A program made the translations under genes and the position numbers. From Candidatus Aminicenantota bacterium (GTDB lineage Bacteria; Acidobacteriota; Aminicenantia; Aminicenantales; Aminicenantaceae), in the NCBI GenBank assembly GCA_030603565.1, contig JAUVXM010000018.1, positions 1-35,798 on the forward strand: a stretch of 35,798 nt of DNA. The letters run 5' to 3'. Each line of letters starts with the position of its first letter. The first letter of the stretch is position 1. Below are positions 25,645 to 32,052 of this stretch, piece by piece. The notes beneath the pieces were generated by a model. That model saw only the letters and a program-made list of their open reading frames with translations. It made no database searches and was not told the DNA's origin.

Positions 25645-27382
25645 TATCTCCTCCCTTTGCTTCATTCCAGTCGCGAAGCTCATAATATTTCTGGATAATC
25701 GATTTAAAATATTTCTTATCAAGTATTTTGCCACGCATAAAACCGGAAAGCGATTTCTCTTTAAAAAAACGTTCCGGTAGAATATCATCACTTGGTTTTC
25801 GGCCGTTTCGCAGATTATAACGACGGGCAAGGTGGGTTATTCGGGTTCCTAAATCCAACAACGAATCAGCTGTATACTCGAATCCTGTTAAAACATTCAA
25901 GATAGGAGCCAGCCTGTCCAAGCCAAAGGGCACAAAGTCACATATAACAAGACAGTTTCGGGCATTTATTGTATCCAATCCGTCAGCGACCGCCTGCGGA
26001 ATATCCTCTATCTTAAAATCAGGACCCGCCTCTGCTTCTGTCAGCCATAACCGGGTATGGCTGGCAAAATCCGCCACAGCCATGGCAACTCCCATTGTGA
26101 GAGAGCCTTTAGGGTTAACCCCGGATATCTCCATCCCAAAAATATTAATAGCAAATTCCTCACTACTCTTCCCGATCTTCTGCGATGCCACCCTGGTCCC
26201 ATCACAAAAAACATTTCCGATCCCCTCGCGATAAGCCATTTTTTTCAGCAGCGCTCTTTGTGCTTCCGCATTTCCCCACTTTAATTCTAATCCTTCCCAG
26301 TTTTCCACAAGTCCCTTTTCATAACATTCCATGGCAAAGGAGCAAGTAACTCCGGCGCTAATGGTGTCCATCCCCAGGTCATCACAGATCTCATTAGCAA
26401 AGGTCAAGTCTTTTGCATCCGATATCTCACATCCTGAGCCTAAAAATGCTGCCGTTTCATATTCCGGACCTTCTACTTCATGTCCGTCCCACCTGGCGAT
26501 CTTGGAACATTGAATGGCACAGCTGAAGCAGCCGGTATCCTCCCAATTGAGCTCCTCCCGGCAGGTTTCAGAAGATATACCCTCAAAATCCTTAAACTGG
26601 ACTTTCTGAAAATTCCGGGTAGGAAGAAACTCATACTCCTGTCCGCTGCGCACACATTTCATAGTCCCTTTCTTCCGGCGGAATTTAACCCCCTCATCGG
26701 CCAGGATGTCTCTGGTCAGTTTGCGATTCAGCATCAGAAACTTTTCTTTATCAATATAATCTAGGGGACTATTCCCGTCCAGAACGATCGCTTTTAACTT
26801 TTTAGAGCCCATTACAGCTCCGGGCCCTCCTCTTCCATACTGACGATATTTATCAACACAGATACAGGCTATCTTGGAAAGATTCTCACCAGCCGGGCCT
26901 ATGCAGGCAACATGGGGATTTTTCCCGGGATGTCGTTTTACCAACTCATCATTAGTAAAAAATGTCCCCTTGCCCCAGAACTCAGCTGCGGCTTTGATCT
27001 CTGCTGTCCTGTTAGTAATATAAATATAGACAGGTTTTACAGCCTTGCCGGTTACTATCAAATAATCATATCCGGCTGCTTTGAGTCGGGGGCCGAAATT
27101 TCCTCCGCAGTGGCAATCATGAATGGAGCCGGTCAGGGGAGAGCGGGTCACAAGACAAGTGCGGGCACTGGTCTGGATGGGAGTACCTGTAAACGGACCG
27201 TTTACAAAGATCAAGGGATTATCCGGCCCTAAAGGCTCCGGACTCGGGGCTATCTTCTCCAGCAGAGCAAATCCCAGCCCTTTACCTCCGATATACTTCT
27301 CGAGTAAAAACCTGTCTGTATCCCCTATCTCAATTTTCCCGGATGTAAGGTCAACCTGGATCCATTTTCCCGAATATGACAT
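25637..27382 (-). CDS. Aldehyde:ferredoxin oxidoreductase (tungsten/molybdopterin)
   Basis: A 581-residue cytoplasmic AOR-family enzyme that oxidises aldehydes to acids with ferredoxin, using a tungsten bis-pterin and a [4Fe-4S] cluster. The N-terminal domain has DRFLLEKYIGGKGLGFALL, NGPFTGTPIQTSARTCLVTR and SIHDCHCGGNFGPRLKAAGY (pterin contact). Cluster ligands are CFSCAIQC near residue 283-290 and the later Cys in ARNCLVICDFVPFGL near residue 480. Length and spacing are normal. AAGGAGG is placed ideally before the ATG at 27382. It heads an operon with thiM (8-bp overlap) and probably the aminotransferase. The pathway fits amino-acid breakdown through 2-oxo acids and aldehydes; the exact subfamily (AOR, FOR, GOR or other) is not decided. 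Confidence 0.93.
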   Translation of the reverse strand: MSYSGKWIQVDLTSGKIEIGDTDRFLLEKYIGGKGLGFALLEKIAPSPEPLGPDNPLIFVNGPFTGTPIQTSARTCLVTRSPLTGSIHDCHCGGNFGPRLKAAGYDYLIVTGKAVKPVYIYITNRTAEIKAAAEFWGKGTFFTNDELVKRHPGKNPHVACIGPAGENLSKIACICVDKYRQYGRGGPGAVMGSKKLKAIVLDGNSPLDYIDKEKFLMLNRKLTRDILADEGVKFRRKKGTMKCVRSGQEYEFLPTRNFQKVQFKDFEGISSETCREELNWEDTGCFSCAIQCSKIARWDGHEVEGPEYETAAFLGSGCEISDAKDLTFANEICDDLGMDTISAGVTCSFAMECYEKGLVENWEGLELKWGNAEAQRALLKKMAYREGIGNVFCDGTRVASQKIGKSSEEFAINIFGMEISGVNPKGSLTMGVAMAVADFASHTRLWLTEAEAGPDFKIEDIPQAVADGLDTINARNCLVICDFVPFGLDRLAPILNVLTGFEYTADSLLDLGTRITHLARRYNLRNGRKPSDDILPERFFKEKSLSGFMRGKILDKKYFKSIIQKYYELRDWNEAKGGDSG

Positions 27383-27546
27383 TCATTCCTCCTTCTAACC
27401 CCAAGCAAAAAGCCTTGGATGCTATGCCTATTTTCTTAAGCAAGATCTCAAAGAAAGGGCTAATAAAAGATTATATTATAGACATCAGCTCGTCAAGTTT
27501 GAATAAAATCAGTAGTCCCCTCCTTTTTTGTTAATTACAGCTCTGC

Positions 27547-27707
27547 AAGCAAGAATCAGGTTAGTTGATACGAAAACACGCGAATTTTCCCCAGCGTGGA
27601 AAATCCGCTCGGATACAGTCTTCGCTCTCTTCTCCTTAAAGGAGAAGAACCAGGCCCGCTAATCCTTGCTCACGGTTTTCTTAATCAATCTAACCTGATT
27701 CTTGCTT
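27547..27707. repeat. R3 repeat, copy B, with perfect 18-bp terminal inverted repeats
   Basis: The left end is AAGCAAGAATCAGGTTAG (27547-27564) and the right end is its perfect reverse complement (27690-27707). Hairpin 1: TTTTCC (27585-27590) and GGAAAA (27598-27603) around CCAGCGT. Hairpin 2: CTTCTCCTT (27629-27637) and AAGGAGAAG (27639-27647). No coding capacity. The core is inverted relative to copy A at 18681-18835. It sits between the divergent AOR gene and the M28 gene, just upstream of the latter's promoter. Confidence 0.8.
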
Positions 27708-27757
27708 TAGGCTTTGAAGCTTAGAAAAAATGGCGTATGTCCTTTTTTTTGATTATA

Positions 27758-27786
27758 TTGACATGAGATTATGCCTGTGATACGTT
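27758..27786 (+). promoter_or_regulatory. Candidate promoter of the M28 glutaminyl-cyclase-like gene
   Basis: TTGACA (27758-27763), 17-bp spacer ending TGTGA, then TACGTT (27781-27786). The -35 is perfect, the -10 weak. The gene starts 23 bp downstream (27810), with TAGGAG at 27796-27801 as ribosome site. Confidence 0.4.
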
Positions 27787-27809
27787 TTTCAAGCTTAGGA
27801 GATTACAGA

Positions 27810-28760
27810 ATGAATAAGAAATTCCTGCTTCTGATTGGGACAATATGGTTTTTCATCTTATTGACGGGAATATCAATAGAATCCAGTACCGCTTCGTTAC
27901 AAGCGGGCCGGGAATCCAATCTCATCCCGGAATTCAGCGGAAAAAATGCCTATGCCTATTTGGTCAAACAGTGCGACTTTGGTCCCAGAAATCCCGGTTC
28001 TGCCGGACATAAGTTATGCCGGGACTATCTGATAAAAACCTTTCAACAATTTGCAGATAAAGTCAGCACCCAGCCTTTTATTCTTTCTTACGGCTCCCCG
28101 CCCAAACAGGCCAAATGCACAAATATTATAGCCAGATTTCAGCCGGAAAAATCCAACCGTATCCTCCTCTGTGCCCACTGGGATACCCGGCCATGGGCGG
28201 ACAAAGACCCGGACCCTCAAAACCGGGACAAACCTATCCTCGGTGCCAATGACGGAGCTTCTGGAGTTGCGGTTCTCCTGGAAATCGCCAAAATTATTCA
28301 CCGGAACAAACCAAAAACAGGGATAGATATCGTTTTATTCGACGGTGAAGATTCCGGCGTTGGAGGCAGCTCTAAAGAGTGGATACAGGGCTCTTCATTT
28401 TTTGCAAAAAATCTTGGACCAAAGGACCGGCCGGTTTTTGGAATTCTGATCGACATGATAGGGGACGCTGATTTAGAGGTCTATAAAGAGGCAAATTCAT
28501 GGCGTTACGCCCGTCCTGTCGTGGAAAAGATCTGGAAGAAAGCCGCAGAATTAGATATAAGCGACTTTAAGCCTAAGGTCAAATATTCGATGCTCGACGA
28601 CCACATCCCTCTTCTTGAAGCAGGAATTCCCTGTATCGATCTTATTGACTTTGATTATGAATACTGGCATACAATAGAAGACACTCCGGATAAATGCAGC
28701 TCTAAAAGCCTGGAAAATATTGGGCGGCTTTTAGTCAATATAATATATTCTCACGAATAA
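27810..28760 (+). CDS. Secreted M28-family protein, glutaminyl-peptide cyclotransferase-like
   Basis: A 316-residue protein. The start at 27810 is set by TAGGAG and by a following signal peptide (FLLLIGTIWFFILLTGISI). The mature part has the zinc-binding M28 core in the glutaminyl-cyclase arrangement: LLCAHWDTRPWADKDPD, LGANDGASGVAVLLE, VLFDGEDSG, IDMIGDADL, SMLDDHIPLLEAGIPCIDLI and YWHTIEDTPDKCS. All metal and catalytic acid positions are present, with a single-metal QC look rather than the dinuclear aminopeptidase form. It probably makes N-terminal pyroglutamate on exported proteins, though an aminopeptidase role is possible. It stands alone, downstream of repeat R3-B and followed 9 bp later by an R2 end. 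Confidence 0.88.
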   Translation: MNKKFLLLIGTIWFFILLTGISIESSTASLQAGRESNLIPEFSGKNAYAYLVKQCDFGPRNPGSAGHKLCRDYLIKTFQQFADKVSTQPFILSYGSPPKQAKCTNIIARFQPEKSNRILLCAHWDTRPWADKDPDPQNRDKPILGANDGASGVAVLLEIAKIIHRNKPKTGIDIVLFDGEDSGVGGSSKEWIQGSSFFAKNLGPKDRPVFGILIDMIGDADLEVYKEANSWRYARPVVEKIWKKAAELDISDFKPKVKYSMLDDHIPLLEAGIPCIDLIDFDYEYWHTIEDTPDKCSSKSLENIGRLLVNIIYSHE

Positions 28761-28769
28761 ATAATCTAA

Positions 28770-28792
28770 CCTGGATTATTCACGAGTCGAGG
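28770..28792. repeat. R2 solo repeat end after the M28 gene
   Basis: CCTGGATTATTCACGAGTCG followed by AGG, preceded by CTAA. This is the best preserved R2 unit in the window and starts 9 bp after the M28 stop. It lies in the 3' region between convergent genes. None of the composite element's internal sequence follows it. Confidence 0.65.
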
Positions 28793-28876
28793 AAAAAATC
28801 TTGATTTTAAAACATTGACAAAATACTTAGACTTTGTGAAATCGATCAGCTGGGTTACAGGGTTAGACGTTTCAAA

Positions 28877-29869
28877 CTAGCGTGAACCGTAGTTATCCTT
28901 GCTGTTTTCCTCATTGCGGTCAGTTGCAGGCTGAGGGGCGGGTGAAAGTGCGGAAATTTTATCCCGAAGCTCGGATGTCATGTCTATATCAAGTGATCCG
29001 ATAGAGCTTTTAAGCTGTTCCAGGTTGCGGGCTCCAATTATAGGAGCGGTTACAGCCGGGTGGGCGGCTACCCAGGCAACCGCCAGGCTTACGGGGCTAT
29101 AATTATGCTTAGCCGCAAAACCTGCAAAGTGCCGGGCCGCTGTATACATCCAGTCATAGCTGTAACGAGTTTTATACATCTTGTTATCAACCAGCCTCCC
29201 GGATTCCGGCCGCTTATCAGGGCCGTACTTCCCGGTTAAAAGGCCTCCTCCAAGGGGGCTGTAGGGCATCACTCCCAGTTTTTCGGACTGCGCCATAGGC
29301 AGGAGCTCGACTTCGGCCTGACGTTTAACCAGATTGTACATGGGCTGGATACATTCAAACCGGGCCAGTCCTTCACCGGCAGAAACACCCAGGGCTTTAG
29401 CTACCTGCCAAGCCGCAAAATTACTGGCCCCTGCATACAGTATTTTCCCCTGCCGTACTAAGTCATCCAACACCCGCATAGTTTCCTCAATAGGGGTAAA
29501 ATCATCAAACCGGTGAATAAAATAGATGTCGATCCTGTCCGTCTGCAGCCTTTTCAGGCTGGCTTCAACTGCATTCCTGATATGATACCGGGAGGCTCCC
29601 CTGGCATTCACATCATCCCCCATGCTAAAATAAACCTTGGAAGTTATGACTATATCTTCCCGGCAGTCTTTTATCAGTTTCCCCAAAATCTCTTCAGCCA
29701 AGCCATGCTGATAAACATCAGCGCAATCAAAAAAATTGATCCCTTTATCCCGGCAAAAATTAAACATTTCCCTTGATGTTTCTTCACCGGCATCCCCTCC
29801 GAAAGACATCGCCCCAAAACATAACTGCGAAACCTTGACTCCTGTTTTACCTAAAAAAATATATTCCAT
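28877..29869 (-). CDS. Aldo/keto reductase
   Basis: A 330-residue NAD(P)H-dependent (alpha/beta)8-barrel oxidoreductase, cytoplasmic. The catalytic tetrad is complete: Asp48 and Tyr53 in NFFDCADVYQHG, Lys78 in VITSKVYF and His119 in IYFIHRFD. Cofactor-binding blocks are GVMPYSPLGGGLLTGKYG and PAVTAPIIGARNLEQLKSSI. The length is normal for the YajO/Tas-like branch, which reduces small aldehydes or ketones. Its substrate cannot be told. The start has only a weak A-rich ribosome site. The C-terminal tail (PQPATDRNEENSKDNYGSR) is polar and probably disordered. It is alone on the minus strand, with the PhoU-like gene 81 bp upstream. Confidence 0.9.
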   Translation of the reverse strand: MEYIFLGKTGVKVSQLCFGAMSFGGDAGEETSREMFNFCRDKGINFFDCADVYQHGLAEEILGKLIKDCREDIVITSKVYFSMGDDVNARGASRYHIRNAVEASLKRLQTDRIDIYFIHRFDDFTPIEETMRVLDDLVRQGKILYAGASNFAAWQVAKALGVSAGEGLARFECIQPMYNLVKRQAEVELLPMAQSEKLGVMPYSPLGGGLLTGKYGPDKRPESGRLVDNKMYKTRYSYDWMYTAARHFAGFAAKHNYSPVSLAVAWVAAHPAVTAPIIGARNLEQLKSSIGSLDIDMTSELRDKISALSPAPQPATDRNEENSKDNYGSR

Positions 29870-29950
29870 TTTACTTTTTTCTTGAGATAGAATGGATCTT
29901 TACTTGTGATTCAAGCATCTGTCCATTTACCGGCTGCTGTTGAATTTTTC

Positions 29951-30643
29951 TCACTCTATTTCCTTATGCTGTCTCTTGGGATTAAAACCAATCCGGTCAA
30001 AGGGATTAACAACACTGGTAGTAATATTCCTTAAATGTGAATTAATCCGTTTTAACTGCCGTGAATATAAGGATAGAGCAACTGCATCGCCAGCAGAAAT
30101 ATTTTTATCTTCCTCTTTGACTAATGCTACCAGACAATCATCACAAGCTTGATTAACCCAGTTGTATTTACCCAGAAGCTCTAATGCCAACTCTTTGTCT
30201 CCGGCTTCAAAGCATTTCTTAGTCTGAATGAAATTATCTTCTACTACCTTTTCCAAACGACTAATATCCTTTTCAAACTTACCGCCATGTAATTTTCCCG
30301 GATGGGCCAAGGCCAGCTCAACCATATTCTTAGTATAATCACCGATACGTTCTATATCAATAATAATACTTACCAAACCCAGGCCGGAAGGTAATTTCTC
30401 CGGGCCGGTTACAACCAGGTGGTTAAAAATATTCCGGCGCACTTCCCGTTCATAGCTGTTTATTTCCAGATCTCTGCCTTTAATATCAACATCAATTTCA
30501 TTATCTTCTCTCTGCCGCAGCGACTCTCGAGCTTTTATAAACATCTCCCGCGTCAGCTCCAGCATCAAGAAAGAGCGGCGATATGCCTGGTCCATAAGAT
30601 TATCTTTTTTAAAAATCGCCATCCATTTTTTAAACATCCGCAA
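29951..30643 (-). CDS. PhoU-domain protein paired with a Na/Pi cotransporter
   Basis: A 230-residue all-helical protein with two PhoU-like three-helix repeats (about residues 15-115 and 118-215). The first holds DREINSYE-like GRDLEINSYEREVRRNIF and IIIDIERIGDYTKNMVELAL, the E-R-x-x-D metal-binding signature of PhoU; the second has SLYSRQLKRINSHLRNITTS, where the second signature is degenerate (QLKRINSH instead of E-R-x-x-D). PhoU proteins bind iron/zinc or manganese clusters and restrain phosphate import. The gene starts 6 bp after the NptA stop with AAGGAG just before the ATG, so transporter and regulator are one operon. The role in phosphate homeostasis is likely. Confidence 0.83.
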   Translation of the reverse strand: MRMFKKWMAIFKKDNLMDQAYRRSFLMLELTREMFIKARESLRQREDNEIDVDIKGRDLEINSYEREVRRNIFNHLVVTGPEKLPSGLGLVSIIIDIERIGDYTKNMVELALAHPGKLHGGKFEKDISRLEKVVEDNFIQTKKCFEAGDKELALELLGKYNWVNQACDDCLVALVKEEDKNISAGDAVALSLYSRQLKRINSHLRNITTSVVNPFDRIGFNPKRQHKEIE

Positions 30644-30649
30644 TTCTCC

Positions 30650-31750
30650 TTATCTTGAAAAGTATATCAATATTATGGGAATCAAAAAAAACACAACAAT
30701 AATATATAAAACCGGAATAAATTTTTTCCGGGTTGAAAACCGGGCGAATATTTCCGCTGCTCTTATGGGAACAAACTTCAAAGGCCACCAAATTATTATT
30801 CCTGATATATTAAACAGCAGATGAGAAAAAGCTACAACAATCGCCGCCAGATTCCCGGTTACCAGAGCTGCCAGTATGGCTGTCACTGTTGTTCCGATAT
30901 TCGCTCCCAGAGTATAAGGGAATATCTGAGTAATAGTCAAAATCCCGGCCCCTGCCATAGGAACTGCCAGGGAAGTCGTAATAGAACTGCTCTGAACCAT
31001 GGCGGTAAGCAAGAGTCCAACCAAAAGCGCCCGAAAAGCCGTTTTAAACAAATACCGGTCAAACCAGGCATCAGCTTTATTTACAACTAATATTTTCAAA
31101 GACTTCACCATCCGGGTCAAAGCCAAGAGGAGACAAACCAGAGATAATATCAGCAGAACCCAGGGATGATCACCGACAATACTCCTTACTGCTCCTACAA
31201 CCGGCCTGGTCAATGCTTTAACCGGACTGAGAAACTCAAGCCCCCCGATATTCTGAAACCTTTCGCCCAGGAAAGTCGCAATACGCCCGAGGAAATTAGT
31301 ATAATACTGCAAAGGGAATATAACGATCACAGCCAGCACATTAAAAAAATCATGAACAATCGCCGCTGACAAAGCCCTCTCAAATTCAGGTTTACGCTTA
31401 ACCTGGGTCATTGAAACAAGCATGTTTGTAACCGAAGTGCCGATATTTGCACCCATAACGATCGGAATAGCATTGGCCACATTCAGAGCACCCCCTGCTA
31501 CCAGACCGACTACGATCGAAGTAGTGGAGGAGGAGGATTGGATAATAGAAGTTGCCAGAATCCCGATAAACAATCCTACCAGCGGATTGCTTGTGGTCTT
31601 TATCAATGACTCCGCCATCCCTTTTCCGAACATCTTTAGGGAAGCTCCCATCAACTCAAGGCTGAAAAGGAATAAATATATAAAGGCCAAGAGGAAAAGG
31701 ATATTGAAAATTACAATATGCCGATTGTAAAATTTTTTGAGATTTTTCAT
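30650..31750 (-). CDS. Na/Pi cotransporter family protein (NptA-like)
   Basis: A 366-residue inner-membrane protein with about 8-9 helices and two inverted repeats carrying the family QSSS motif: ILATSIIQSSSSTTSIVVGL in the first half (about residue 65) and LTAMVQSSSITTSLAVPMAG in the second (about residue 255). Each is followed by GANIGT (MGANIGTSVTNMLVSM and LGANIGTTVTAILAAL). These form the sodium and phosphate sites of SLC34-type transporters. Many bacterial members carry a fused PhoU domain; here it is a separate gene 6 bp downstream. No ribosome site is evident at 31750. An R1 repeat lies 33 bp upstream of the start, so promoter or leader RNA may include it. Confidence 0.88.
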   Translation of the reverse strand: MKNLKKFYNRHIVIFNILFLLAFIYLFLFSLELMGASLKMFGKGMAESLIKTTSNPLVGLFIGILATSIIQSSSSTTSIVVGLVAGGALNVANAIPIVMGANIGTSVTNMLVSMTQVKRKPEFERALSAAIVHDFFNVLAVIVIFPLQYYTNFLGRIATFLGERFQNIGGLEFLSPVKALTRPVVGAVRSIVGDHPWVLLILSLVCLLLALTRMVKSLKILVVNKADAWFDRYLFKTAFRALLVGLLLTAMVQSSSITTSLAVPMAGAGILTITQIFPYTLGANIGTTVTAILAALVTGNLAAIVVAFSHLLFNISGIIIWWPLKFVPIRAAEIFARFSTRKKFIPVLYIIVVFFLIPIILIYFSR

Positions 31751-31782
31751 TATTATTAGCAGATCAGGGGCAAGATCATTAG

Positions 31783-31928
31783 CCTGAACTATTCATAAAA
31801 AAATGGCACTGTACTTATTATTATTTTCTTTTCAGCGATATGCAAGATTTCATCAAGAACGATTATTGAAACTTTCTTATTGCTTTTATTTTTAATTCTA
31901 ATCGCCATTTTTTTATGAATAGTTCAGG
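31783..31928. repeat. R1 repeat element, complete 146-bp copy with perfect 25-bp TIRs
   Basis: The left end (31783-31807) begins CCTGAACTATTCATAAAA; the right end (31904-31928) is its exact reverse complement over 25 bp. TTAG occurs directly outside both ends (31779-31782 and 31929-31932), as expected for a 4-bp target-site duplication. The A+T-rich core aligns without gaps to the copy at 35571 (about 15 differences over about 104 positions by my count). No transposase. A frame of 31 codons inside is interrupted in the other copy, so it is not coding. It lies between the divergent nptA-like and cNMP-patatin genes. Confidence 0.85.
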
Positions 31929-32014
31929 TTAGGTTTTGCTTAAAAAAAATATATATCACAGGAGGGAAGGGCTGTCAAAACATTTCAGTCCAGGTTAATA
32001 AAAAAGGATTTTCT

Positions 32015-32043
32015 TTGATACTTAGACAAAATCATTATACTAT
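32015..32043 (+). promoter_or_regulatory. Candidate promoter of the cNMP-patatin gene, probably giving a near-leaderless mRNA
   Basis: TTGATA (32015-32020) is followed after 17 bp by TACTAT (32038-32043); an overlapping TATACT at 32036-32041 is an alternative -10. The ATG at 32053 is only 9 bp after the -10, and there is no ribosome site, so transcription may start almost at the start codon. Confidence 0.4.
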
Positions 32044-32052
32044 ATTAAAACA

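Noticed and set aside
25645-25830. Longer N-terminus for the hydroxyethylthiazole kinase
   Set aside because: The extra 62 codons overlap AOR coding sequence, have no family match, and a strong ribosome site precedes GTG 25644.
31803-31895. A 31-codon frame inside the R1 repeat (starts MALYLLLFSF)
   Set aside because: The aligned copy at 35591 has several stop codons in this frame, so it is not maintained as coding.
31783-31928. Reading R1 simply as a bidirectional transcription terminator
   Set aside because: The 25-bp arms end in T/A runs, but they are about 96 bp apart, the element lies between divergent genes, and the flanking TTAG copies and composites point to mobility. A secondary terminator effect remains possible.
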